Of a DNA stretch of 64,000 nt, positions 54,801 through 62,898 are shown one piece after another. The translations under genes were made by a program, and so were the position numbers. The notes beneath the pieces were generated by a model. It was not told where the DNA came from and made no database searches. It worked only from the letters and a program-made list of their open reading frames with translations. Position 1 is the stretch's first letter. Each line of letters begins with the position of its first letter. Source of the DNA: Actibacterium sp. (lineage in GTDB: Bacteria > Pseudomonadota > Alphaproteobacteria > Rhodobacterales > Rhodobacteraceae); assembly GCA_016278325.1 (NCBI GenBank), contig JADQCB010000021.1:50528-114527 (forward strand). Reading direction: 5' to 3'.

Positions 54801-56140
54801 GACGCGCCCCCCGGCAGTTGCGGCAGGGTGATCCGGAACGTGTCCAGGATGTCGCCGGTCAATGCCAGCGCGGCGAAATCGGTCAGCGCGCGGTCCTGCT
54901 CGGCCAGGATCAGGGTCTCGCGCGCGGCAACATAGTCGCGCTGCGCGTCGAGGATCTGGATCAGGCTGCTGCGCCCGACCGTGAACTGGTCGCGCGCGGC
55001 GGCGACGTTCCGGGCATTGGCCTCGACCGCGGCGCGGGCGGCGGCGACCCGCGCCGCGCCCGCCTGCTGGTCGGAGCGTACGAAATCCAGCGCCTGGCGG
55101 ATCTCGCGGCGCAGGGCACGCCGGTCGGCCGCGATCTCCTCGATGCGGGCCTGGGCGGCGGTGATGGCGGCGGCGCGCTTTCCGGCCGAATCCAGGGCAT
55201 AGTTCAGCGACAGCCCCAGCGACACGTCACCCTCGCCATCGGTGCGCTGCCCCGTGGCCTCCAGCGACACGCTGGGCAGGCGCCGGGCGCGGGCCGCCGC
55301 CAGTTCCGCCCGGGCCGCCATCAGCCGGGCGTCGATGCTGCGCACCCGCGGGCTTTGCGCGATGACCGCCTCGGCGTCGGCGGGCAAGGCGGGCGCGGGT
55401 TGCGGCGGCGGCAGGTCGTCGGGCGGTTGGCCAAAGATCCGGCGGTATTCGGCGGCGGCCCGGTCCAGCCGGGCCTGCGCGTCGATCCGCCGGGTCCGGG
55501 CATCGGCCAGCCGGCTGCGCGCGGTCAGCATGTCGGTCTGTGCCCCCAGCCCGCCGGCGACCCGTCCGCCGATCTGCCCGGCCACGGTTTCGAGCACCGA
55601 CAGATTATCGTTGGCCAGGTCCAGCAGGCGGCGCCGGGTCCGCACGGCGTGATAGGTTTCGACCGCCTTGAGGGTGGCGGCCGAGACGACCTCAAGCCGG
55701 GTGCCGCGTGTTTCGAAGACCCGCGCCCGGGCCGCGGTGCGCGCAGAGGCCGCGGCGCCGCCGTCATAGACCAGCTGCGAGACCTTCAGATAGGGCGAGG
55801 CGGAAGAGCTTTGCGCCCCGCCCAGGCTGCGCGTTTCGGCGCTGGCCCCCAGCGAGATTTCGGGCAGGAAGGCGCCCGATGCGCCGCGCAGTTCGGCCCG
55901 GGCCATGCGCAGCCGTGCCGTGCTGCGGGCCAGTTCGGGGCTTTCGGCGATGGCGCGGGCGATCCGTTGACCGAAGGCGGTGCCGGCCAGGCTGTCATCC
56001 ACCCGCCCCGCGCCGGCCCCGGCGGTGCCGGGGGCAAAGGCGGTTTCGATCTCTCCAAGGTCGGGCGGGCGGCTGCACCCGCCGGCGGCAAGGACAAGGA
56101 TCATCAGCCCGGCGACCGCGGTCGGGATACGTCGGTTCAT
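54797..56140 (-). CDS. TolC family outer-membrane channel (lipoprotein)
   Basis: Outer-membrane component of the type I system, 447 residues. The N-terminus has a lipoprotein signal (LMILVLAAGGC, lipid on Cys22). Two TolC repeats follow: residues about 55-230 (ARIAESP-type start with LPEISLGASAETR) and 250-440 (RSIDARLMAARAELAAARARRLPSVSLEATGQ). The end DYVAARETLILAEQDRALTDFAAL is typical. Overlaps of 4 bases on both sides tie it to the SapC and exporter genes. Confidence 0.92.
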   Translation of the reverse strand: MNRRIPTAVAGLMILVLAAGGCSRPPDLGEIETAFAPGTAGAGAGRVDDSLAGTAFGQRIARAIAESPELARSTARLRMARAELRGASGAFLPEISLGASAETRSLGGAQSSSASPYLKVSQLVYDGGAAASARTAARARVFETRGTRLEVVSAATLKAVETYHAVRTRRRLLDLANDNLSVLETVAGQIGGRVAGGLGAQTDMLTARSRLADARTRRIDAQARLDRAAAEYRRIFGQPPDDLPPPQPAPALPADAEAVIAQSPRVRSIDARLMAARAELAAARARRLPSVSLEATGQRTDGEGDVSLGLSLNYALDSAGKRAAAITAAQARIEEIAADRRALRREIRQALDFVRSDQQAGAARVAAARAAVEANARNVAAARDQFTVGRSSLIQILDAQRDYVAARETLILAEQDRALTDFAALALTGDILDTFRITLPQLPGGAS

Positions 56141-56955
56141 TGCAGATCCCCGGAATTTTCCCTGTCGCTCGCCTGCGCCTCGGCCAGGGCCGACAGGAAC
56201 CCCGAAAGGCTGTCCTCGGCCCCTGGCTTCGGCGCCCGTTCCGCGGCGCGGCGCGGCGCCGTGCGGCCCGCCCTCGACACCCGGGCGAAATGTTCCAGCG
56301 CCACCAGCTGCGCATGGGCCAGGCGCAGCGCGCCGCTGTGCATCATCCCCGGAAGATCGGAATCGGGCAATGATGCCAGCCGGTCGGGATCGACGCTCAG
56401 CAGCCCGGCAGCCTCGTCTTCGGTCATTCCCGCGCCGGGGGTCAGGCCGGTCAGCACGCCGGCATCGCGCAGACCCTGGCAGGCGACCCGGGTGCGCCGG
56501 GCCGAAGCGGCGCGCTCGTCGAGGAAATTCAGCACCTTTTGCAGCGACTCGGACAGCGCCCCGTCCGGGGCAAAGAACGGTTCGTCGCGCGGATCGTCGG
56601 TAACCAAACCGCTTTCCTCGTCGACCAGCAGCATCATCTTGCCCTCGGCACCATGCGCAACCGCGCTGAAGGGATGCGCCCGCAGGATCGAGGGCACATA
56701 GCTGCCGATCCAGCGCCCTTCGGCCGAGACGAAGGGCGTTTCGCGCACGGGGCCGATACGCAAGAGCGCCACCGGCACGGGGCCCTCGCCGCTGTCGCGG
56801 AACGCGATGGGAAAGACGCTGGCGGCCGGCAGGATCTCGTCGATCACCAGCGGCAGTTCGGCGCGGTGACGGGCAAATTCGTAAGAGGTGAACCGCCGCC
56901 AGAACCGCGCAGCGTGGCGCGCCGTGCTGACCGGAACCTCACCTTTCTGTGCCAT
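56137..56955 (-). CDS. SapC family protein in the type I secretion operon
   Basis: A 272-residue protein without a membrane segment or signal peptide. FARHRAELPLVIDEILPAASVFPIAFRD, PVALLRIGP, FVSAEGRWIGSYVPSILRAHPF and LLVDEESGLV form the SapC pattern, first named from the Campylobacter surface-layer locus. Its function is unproved; cytosolic location and coupling to the exporter suggest a chaperone or regulator of surface-protein export. The start MAQKGEVPVST has AAGGGG upstream. The stop overlaps the TolC gene. Confidence 0.88.
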   Translation of the reverse strand: MAQKGEVPVSTARHAARFWRRFTSYEFARHRAELPLVIDEILPAASVFPIAFRDSGEGPVPVALLRIGPVRETPFVSAEGRWIGSYVPSILRAHPFSAVAHGAEGKMMLLVDEESGLVTDDPRDEPFFAPDGALSESLQKVLNFLDERAASARRTRVACQGLRDAGVLTGLTPGAGMTEDEAAGLLSVDPDRLASLPDSDLPGMMHSGALRLAHAQLVALEHFARVSRAGRTAPRRAAERAPKPGAEDSLSGFLSALAEAQASDRENSGDLQ

Positions 56956-57009
56956 GCCGCCCCTTCGCCTGCGGGCGCGACATGCGCCCGCCGCCACCCT
57001 ACAGCGCGA

Positions 57010-57038
57010 CGGGCCGGCCGTGCAAGACGACCGGCCCG
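57010..57038 (-). other. GC-rich hairpin between adhesin and SapC genes
   Basis: CGGGCCGG (57010-57017) pairs with CCGGCCCG (57031-57038). No T-run follows on the minus strand, so it is not a classic terminator. It may lower read-through from the adhesin gene into the secretion genes or protect the adhesin mRNA end. Confidence 0.45.
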
Positions 57039-57070
57039 CCCGAATTTCGTCAAACGTCGCTTGCCGGCGA

Positions 57071-60000
57071 TCAGACCACCGTGCCGGTGGGGTCCAGGCC
57101 GATGACATTGGCCTCGGTCAGCCCGCTGGTGTCGCCCATGCCGGTGAACTGGGCCAGGATCTCGGTGGTGGCGCTGTCGGGGGCCGAGAATTCGACCCGC
57201 GCCAGGGCCGCATCGCTGCCATCGCTGGCCAGCATGTAGAACACATCGCCCCCGGCCTCGCCGGTCAGCCCCTCGGCGGCGGTGGCGAAATCGCCGGCCG
57301 TCAGCCCGCCAAGCGCGGTGGTGAAGTTCACGAAGGCGCTGTTGGCCCCGATCGCGCCGCCGTCGGTCAGCTCGTCGAATGTGCTGGCATCGCCGCGCAG
57401 CGCCGCCGGGGAAGCGACCTCTATCGAGATCTCGTCGGCCAGCGCGCTGTCGGCGCCAAGCGTGAAGCCGGTGATCGTGTCGGTGCCGTTGCTGGCCTGG
57501 TCGCCCTCCAGCACCACCCGGCTGACACTGACCGAAGAGACATCGATGCTGTCATCGCCGTCATGGGCGCGGATCACCGTGTCGACATTGCCCGCCGCGA
57601 TCGTGTCGGCATTGGCCGAGCCGATCACCGTGGCCGAGGGCCCGCCTTCGGGGCTGGTCAGGTTCAGCGTGAAGGGCGCCGCCGCGTCCTGGTCGGTCAT
57701 GGTGAAATCGACGATGGACTGGGTGAGGTCGAAGTCGGGCGTTGTCGGGTCACCGTCACCGGTCAAGGCGCCGGCGAATTTCACAATGCCGGTGGTGGCG
57801 TCGCCGTCATTGGTCAGGAACAGGTCGAATGCGCCGTTATCGACCGCCGACCCGGCGTCATAGCTGACCTTGGCCGGGTCGAAGGTCATGTCGGCGGTGA
57901 CGGGAAACCCGTCATTCACGTCGCGATCGGGATCAGCGAACATCGACATGTTGACGGTGGTGCCGGTCGCCCCGGTTTCCAGCAGGAAATAGGCCCCGCT
58001 TTCATAGGCCACGACGGTCTGGCTGTCCGTGGCCGCGTTCCCCGCCGGGTCGGTGACACTGGCCTCAAGGCTGGTGGTGTTTCCGGCATCCAGCGCGGGC
58101 AGGTCCGCCGCCGGGACGGTCAGCGTCCAGCCGCCGGCATTGGCGGTGGCGGTGTAATCGGTGCCCCCCAGGCTGACCGTGACGGTGCTGCCATCGGCGG
58201 CATCGGTGCTGCCGGCGATCTCCAGGTCGGTGCCGGCGATGATCGCGCCCGCCGCGCCGCCGCTGTCCACGCTGTCGATGGAAAGGGTCGGTGCGGTGAA
58301 GTCGGTGGTCACAACCGAGGTGGCTGTGGTCTCGTAACCTCCCGAATCTGCCACGGTGGCTTCGACGGCCACGCTCGCGCCATCGGTCAGCCCGGTGAGA
58401 TCGCCCGTCGGCACGGTGGCCGACCAGGTGCCACCGCTGACCGTGGCGGTATAGCTGTTGCCGGCCATGGTGACCGTGACCGTGCTGCCATCGGCCACGT
58501 CCGTGGTGCCACTGATGGTCAGATTTGCGCTCTGCTCGGCCGAGTTGATGACGTCATCGCCCGCGATGGCGTCGATGGTCAGAGCGGGTGCGGGCGCGGT
58601 GAAGTTGGTGGTCCCGCTGGCGGTGGCGGTGGTCTCGTTGCCGGCCGCATCGGCCACGGTGGCCGATACGTCCACACTGGCGCCGTCGGCCAGCGCGCCC
58701 AGATCCGCCGCCGGGACGGTGGCCGTCCAGGCGCCGCCGCTGACGCTGGCGGTATAGTCCTTGCCCGCCATGGTGACGGTGAAGGTCTCTCCGTCGGCCA
58801 GATCGGTGCTGCCCGAGAGCGTCAGATCCGCGTTCTGTTCGACAGTGTTGATAACGTCATCACCCGCGATCGCGTCGATGGTCAGCATCGGGCCGGTGAA
58901 ATCGGTGGTGAAGGTCGTGGTCGCAGTGCCCGTGGTGCCTTCGGTATCCGCAACCGTGGCGGTCACGTCGATGCTGTCGCCATCGGCCAGCGAAGTGATA
59001 TCCGCCGCCGGTACAGTGACCGACCATGCGCCGCTGCTGCTCACGGTTCCGGTATAATCGGTGCCCTGAATGGTGACGGTGACGCTGGCCCCGTCGGGGG
59101 CGTCGCTGGTGCCCGAGATGGTGCCGTCGCCGGCGCCCTGCTCAGCGGCGTTGAGCACATTATCGGCCGTTACGGGGTCGATGCTGACCGCGTAACCGGT
59201 GAGGTCGGCGGCCAGCGTCTGGCTGGTGCTGGCGCTGTTGCCGGCGGCATCGCTGACCGAGGCGCTGACGGCGACCTCTGTGATATCGTCTGTCAACTGG
59301 GCCAGGTCGGCCCCGTCGACAACCACGCTCCATTTCCCGCCATTGACGGTGCCGGTATACTCGGTGCCGGCGAAGCTGAGCGTGACGGTCTGGCCGTTCT
59401 CGGCATCGGTGGTGCCGGTGACCGTCAGGTCGCCCGTGACGTCACCGGCATTCAGTTCGCCGCCGGCGATCTGGTCAATGGCGATCGTGGCAGAGAAATC
59501 GGTGTCGAAACTGGCCGTGGCCTGGGTGGCGGGGTTGCCGGCGGCATCCTCGACATCGGCGGTCACGGCGACGCTGGCGCCGTCGGCCAGCCCGGCCAGG
59601 TCGGTGGCGGGGACATCCACGCTCCAGGCGCCGCCGCTTGCGGTGGCGGTGTAATCGGTGCCAGCCACGTTGACCGTGACCTGCTGGCCATCCTCGGCAT
59701 CGGTGGTGCCCGACACGGACAGCGCGGCGCCCTGTTCGGCGGCGCTGAGAACCCCGTCGCCCGAGATCGGGTCGATCGAAACCGTGGGGGCGATGGTGTC
59801 GATATTCACCGTCACGGTGTTCGACCCGGTCTCGGTAGTGCCATCCGTGGCGGTGACGGTGATCTCCTGCTCGCCCTGGGGCAGCGCCGCGACCTGGGAC
59901 GCGGTCAGCGACAGGCTCCAGCTGCCATCGGGATTGGGGGTGGCGGTATAGGTGGTGCCGTCGATATCCACCGTCACGCTGGTGGATCCGTCGGGGGCAT

Positions 60001-60517
60001 CGAATTCGGTTTCGGTATTCGAAAGCGACTGCATCTCGGCGGCGTTCAGCGATTCCGGCCCATCCTCGCCGCCACCGGATGCGGCCGCCGCGATGCCAAG
60101 CGCCCCGGCCCCGGCGGCCAGCGCCCCGGCCCCGGCGCCCATGCCGCCACCGGCCGCGGCAACCTCGGCAACGATTTCCGCGGCATTCGGCGAAATGGCG
60201 ATGCTTCCGTTTTCGAGAACGCGGAAATCCTCGGGGGCGATGACGACCGTCTGGCCCGAGGACATCGTCAGATGCAGGTTGCCGTCGGCCATCATCTCGG
60301 CATCGGTGACACCTTGCAGGCTTTCGGCGACGACATACTGCTCTCCGCCGGCCTGGGCCTGGGCCAGAACCGGAAGCATCAGCAGCGCGCTGCCGAGACC
60401 GCCCTTCGCAACGCGCCCGCTGTTGCGGGCGATCCACGCGCGAACATGTTCGCGGCGCGCGGTCTGATCGGCAACGACCGAGGGTTGGGTTGGATCGGAG
60501 GAAATATTCTTGGCCAT
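57071..60517 (-). CDS. Type I-secreted Ig-repeat adhesin with cohesin-like domain
   Basis: A 1148-residue surface or secreted protein heading the type I secretion operon. Residues 1-58 are basic with one hydrophobic stretch (LGSALLMLPVLAQAQA). Residues about 59-115 resemble the BapA/LapA retention module (LHLTMSSGQTVVIAPEDF), followed by a Gly/Ala-rich segment. Seven Ig-like repeats span about 171-840, each with G-T/K-DYTATV...W...VPAADL...LADG. Residues 841-954 read like a cohesin (VTADMTFDPAKVSYDAGSA; GIVKFAGALTG; VDFTMTDQD). The end carries a weak RTX block (GSANADTIAAG; HDGDDSIDVS) and a secretion-type tail (DTITGFTLGAD). GAGGG precedes the ATG. Confidence 0.87.
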   Translation of the reverse strand: MAKNISSDPTQPSVVADQTARREHVRAWIARNSGRVAKGGLGSALLMLPVLAQAQAGGEQYVVAESLQGVTDAEMMADGNLHLTMSSGQTVVIAPEDFRVLENGSIAISPNAAEIVAEVAAAGGGMGAGAGALAAGAGALGIAAAASGGGEDGPESLNAAEMQSLSNTETEFDAPDGSTSVTVDIDGTTYTATPNPDGSWSLSLTASQVAALPQGEQEITVTATDGTTETGSNTVTVNIDTIAPTVSIDPISGDGVLSAAEQGAALSVSGTTDAEDGQQVTVNVAGTDYTATASGGAWSVDVPATDLAGLADGASVAVTADVEDAAGNPATQATASFDTDFSATIAIDQIAGGELNAGDVTGDLTVTGTTDAENGQTVTLSFAGTEYTGTVNGGKWSVVVDGADLAQLTDDITEVAVSASVSDAAGNSASTSQTLAADLTGYAVSIDPVTADNVLNAAEQGAGDGTISGTSDAPDGASVTVTIQGTDYTGTVSSSGAWSVTVPAADITSLADGDSIDVTATVADTEGTTGTATTTFTTDFTGPMLTIDAIAGDDVINTVEQNADLTLSGSTDLADGETFTVTMAGKDYTASVSGGAWTATVPAADLGALADGASVDVSATVADAAGNETTATASGTTNFTAPAPALTIDAIAGDDVINSAEQSANLTISGTTDVADGSTVTVTMAGNSYTATVSGGTWSATVPTGDLTGLTDGASVAVEATVADSGGYETTATSVVTTDFTAPTLSIDSVDSGGAAGAIIAGTDLEIAGSTDAADGSTVTVSLGGTDYTATANAGGWTLTVPAADLPALDAGNTTSLEASVTDPAGNAATDSQTVVAYESGAYFLLETGATGTTVNMSMFADPDRDVNDGFPVTADMTFDPAKVSYDAGSAVDNGAFDLFLTNDGDATTGIVKFAGALTGDGDPTTPDFDLTQSIVDFTMTDQDAAAPFTLNLTSPEGGPSATVIGSANADTIAAGNVDTVIRAHDGDDSIDVSSVSVSRVVLEGDQASNGTDTITGFTLGADSALADEISIEVASPAALRGDASTFDELTDGGAIGANSAFVNFTTALGGLTAGDFATAAEGLTGEAGGDVFYMLASDGSDAALARVEFSAPDSATTEILAQFTGMGDTSGLTEANVIGLDPTGTVV
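57656..57997 (-). other. Cohesin-like domain coding segment of the adhesin
   Basis: Encodes residues 841-954. The order FLLETGATGTTVNMSMF, FPVTADMTFDPAKVSYD, GIVKFAGALTG and SIVDFTMTDQD...FTLNL follows the cohesin jelly-roll pattern (strand with V-M-F, then F-LxFDP-K-, then G-I-FAG, then L-xI-F--). It is the only repeat of this kind in the protein. Proteins with dockerin-like ends lie on both sides of the operon. Confidence 0.5.
57998..60007 (-). repeat. Seven tandem Ig-like repeats of the adhesin
   Basis: Encodes residues about 171-840. Repeats are about 95-100 residues and share (D/N)GxxVTVxxxGTDYTATVxxGxW, VPAADLxxLADGxS and a linker TxDFTxPxLTIDxIAGDDV. Repeats 5 and 6 are most alike (IDAIAGDDVIN twice), pointing to recent duplication; the first is the most divergent. 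Confidence 0.8.
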
Positions 60518-60575
60518 AACGCCCTCGTTTCATTCTGGTTGTCGTAATCGACGCGAGGATTGCACATAGATTGCT

Positions 60576-60597
60576 TTCGGAAAAGTTTTTTCCCGAA
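60576..60597. promoter_or_regulatory. Bulged A/T-rich dyad between adhesin and propeller genes
   Basis: TTCGGAAAA (60576-60584) faces TTTTCCCGAA (60588-60597), a near-perfect inverted repeat with one extra C. It lies in the 229-base divergent gap between the adhesin and the beta-propeller/dockerin gene, in strikingly A/T-rich sequence. It could be a shared operator; no regulator is identified. Confidence 0.4.
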
Positions 60598-60746
60598 GAA
60601 TTTGGATCTTGCGCCGTGCGCAGCGCCCGGGCGCGGCGAATTCGAATCAAGCTGACGGCAAAGATCGTCATTTCGCCACCTTCGGACTCCGGTTTTCGCG
60701 CCTCTGACGGCCCAGCCTGCGCCGCGTGGGACATTCGGGGGTGTGC

Positions 60747-62879
60747 ATGGAATTGCGTTTCGAAGAGCGGTTCCGGACCGGGCCGGCAACGCTGGACCTG
60801 GCGATCGGCGATCTGGCCGTGCTGCGGGTGGCGGAGGGCGCGATCCTCTATGCCACGACCGGGCCGGGGGGCGGGGTGAGCGGCCATGCCTTGCAGGCAG
60901 ATGCGGCCCCGGTGCCGGTGAACAGCTTCACCTTTACCGAAACTCTGGGGCTGGGGCGCGTGGGCAGGCTGGAGCCGGTCACGACTGACGGCGCCCTGCG
61001 GCTGGTGCTGGGTGGCGGCGCGGAGGGGTTGTTCTCGCTGGGCGTGCAGGATGACGGCGGGATCGGCACATTGACACAGAGCGGCCCGCTGGCCGCGGGG
61101 GCGCAGCGGCTGGTCGCGCTGGCCCAGATCGGCGGCCCCGCCGCGCCGCATCTGGTGCTGGCCGATGCGGAAGCTGGGCTTGCTCTCTATTCCGGCGCGG
61201 CGGACGGGGCGTTGACGGCGCAGGACCGGATCGGGATGCAGGCCGCCGAGATTGCCGTCGCGCGCCCGGGCGATGCGCCGATCCTGCTGGCCGCCGATGC
61301 CGCCGTGCCCGGGCTGGTCAGCTATCGCATCGACATCGCGGCGGGGCGGCTGATCGAGCAGGACAGGCTGGGTGCGGCCGACGGCCTGGGCATCGCCGCC
61401 CCGAACGTGATGGAGGTGGTCGAGGCGCATGGCGCCACATGGGCGTTGCTGGGCGCGGCGGACAGCCAGTCGCTCAGCGTGATGCGGGTGCTGCCCGGCG
61501 GCGGGCTGGAGGCCACCGAACACCTGATCGACACGCGCGAGACCCGCTTTGGCGGGATCCAGGACCTGGCCGTCGCGCGGGCGGGCGATCGCCTGTTCGT
61601 CGTCGCCGGCGGCGCCGATGACGGGCTGGCCCTGTTCACGCTGCTGCCTGACGGCCGGCTTGTGCATCTGCACAGCCTGCCGCATGACACCGGCCGGGGG
61701 CTGGCCGATATCGCCGCGCTGGCGGCGGCGGTGGTCGGGCCCGAGCTTCAGGTCTTCGCCGCCGGGCAGGATGTGCCGGGGCTGTCCCGCCTGTCGGTTC
61801 CGATCGGCGATCTGGGCGCGGTGCGGCACGGCACCGGCACGCTGGACGGCACCGGGGGCGACGACCTGATCGCGGCGGATGCCGGGGCTGCGCGCCTGTC
61901 GGGCGGGGCGGGCGACGATATCCTGGTGGCCGCCGCGCGCGACACGATCCTGACGGGTGGCGACGGGGCCGATCTGTTCGTGCTGCGTGCTGCGAACGGT
62001 GCCGCGGGCGCGCCGGTGCGGATCACCGATTTCGAGCCGGGCCTCGACCGTCTGGACCTGTCGGATTTCCCGATGCTGCGCAACCCGGGACAGCTGAGCG
62101 TCACCGCCACCGATACCGGCGCGGTGATCGCCTATTTCGACGAGGGGCTGGTGCTGGACGCGCGGGCCGGAACCCCGCTGGAACATGCCGATATCTTCGG
62201 CGCCCGGTTCACCTGGCCCGACCGGGCGCTGCATTTCACCGTATCCGGCGGGGAAGCGGCCTATGGCGGCACCCCCGATCCGGCCCCGGACACGTCCGGC
62301 GACACGTCCGGCACGGTGCCGGACACGACCGATCCGGCACCGGAGGCGACCGGCGGCACCTTGGTCGCGGTGGTCTCGGGGCAGGCCAATCCGGGGCTGG
62401 AAAATGCGCATCTCACCCTGACCCCGGCGGGCGGCGCACCTCGGCACCTGACGGCCGATGCCGAAGGGCGTTTCAACGCCGATCTCGATCCGGGCGCCAC
62501 GGGCCGGCTGGATATCACGCGCGCGCCCGCCGCCCCGAACACCGCGATCACGGCGCGCGACGCGCTGGAGGCCCTTCGCCTTGGCGTCGGGCTGGCCCCG
62601 ACCTGGGGGCCGGCGGACGCGTTCGATTTCATCGCCGCCGACATCAACCGCGACGGCCAGGTGACCGCCGGCGACGCGCTGGAGGTGCTGCGAATCGCGG
62701 TGGGGTTGAATGACGGGGCGACGGCGGGCTGGATCTATCTCGACCCGGCCGCGGATCTTTCGGGCATTGGCGCGGGGGCGGTGGATTATCAGACCGGCAT
62801 CGGTTTCAACGCACCCGACGGCACGCTCGACCTGACGATGACCGCGCTCCTGCTGGGGCAGCTCGACGGGCCCGCCTGA
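60747..62879 (+). CDS. Beta-propeller / RTX protein with C-terminal dockerin-like module, probable type I secretion substrate
   Basis: A 710-residue protein without signal peptide. Residues about 20-360 are lactonase-like propeller blades (repeated D-LVLADAE-GLALYSG, IQDLAVARAGDRLFVVAGGADDGLALF). Residues 363-440 are an RTX segment (GTGGDDLIAAD, LSGGAGDDIL, GGDGADLFVL, ITDFEPGLDRLDL). A Pro/Asp/Thr linker (505-535) and a short Ig-like domain lead to dockerin-like repeats at 595-655: TAITARDALEALRLGVGL, degenerate, and DINRDGQVTAGDALEVLRIAVGL, with an intact loop. The end LTMTALLLGQLDGPA resembles that of the VWD protein. It is divergent from the adhesin. ATG 60747 is preferred over GTG 60726. 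Confidence 0.8.
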   Translation: MELRFEERFRTGPATLDLAIGDLAVLRVAEGAILYATTGPGGGVSGHALQADAAPVPVNSFTFTETLGLGRVGRLEPVTTDGALRLVLGGGAEGLFSLGVQDDGGIGTLTQSGPLAAGAQRLVALAQIGGPAAPHLVLADAEAGLALYSGAADGALTAQDRIGMQAAEIAVARPGDAPILLAADAAVPGLVSYRIDIAAGRLIEQDRLGAADGLGIAAPNVMEVVEAHGATWALLGAADSQSLSVMRVLPGGGLEATEHLIDTRETRFGGIQDLAVARAGDRLFVVAGGADDGLALFTLLPDGRLVHLHSLPHDTGRGLADIAALAAAVVGPELQVFAAGQDVPGLSRLSVPIGDLGAVRHGTGTLDGTGGDDLIAADAGAARLSGGAGDDILVAAARDTILTGGDGADLFVLRAANGAAGAPVRITDFEPGLDRLDLSDFPMLRNPGQLSVTATDTGAVIAYFDEGLVLDARAGTPLEHADIFGARFTWPDRALHFTVSGGEAAYGGTPDPAPDTSGDTSGTVPDTTDPAPEATGGTLVAVVSGQANPGLENAHLTLTPAGGAPRHLTADAEGRFNADLDPGATGRLDITRAPAAPNTAITARDALEALRLGVGLAPTWGPADAFDFIAADINRDGQVTAGDALEVLRIAVGLNDGATAGWIYLDPAADLSGIGAGAVDYQTGIGFNAPDGTLDLTMTALLLGQLDGPA
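62529..62711 (+). repeat. Dockerin-like module, copy 2
   Basis: Second copy of the module at 50960-51142. The first loop has lost its acidic residues, the second (DINRDGQVTAGD) keeps D1, N3, D5 and D12. The connecting segment FDFIAAD is identical at protein level in both copies. Confidence 0.6.
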
Positions 62880-62898
62880 CCCGATCACGGCGCCACCG

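Noticed and set aside
56888..60547. Very long open frame on the plus strand opposite the adhesin gene
   Set aside because: It is an antisense shadow of repetitive GC-rich coding DNA. The minus strand has clear Ig-like repeats, a Shine-Dalgarno and a secretion tail, while the plus-strand product is low-complexity Gly/Arg/Asp text without a family.
59475..62888. Long minus-strand frame opposite the propeller/dockerin gene
   Set aside because: Shadow frame: its product is Arg/Gly/Gln-rich with no motifs, while the plus strand encodes blades, RTX and dockerin motifs.
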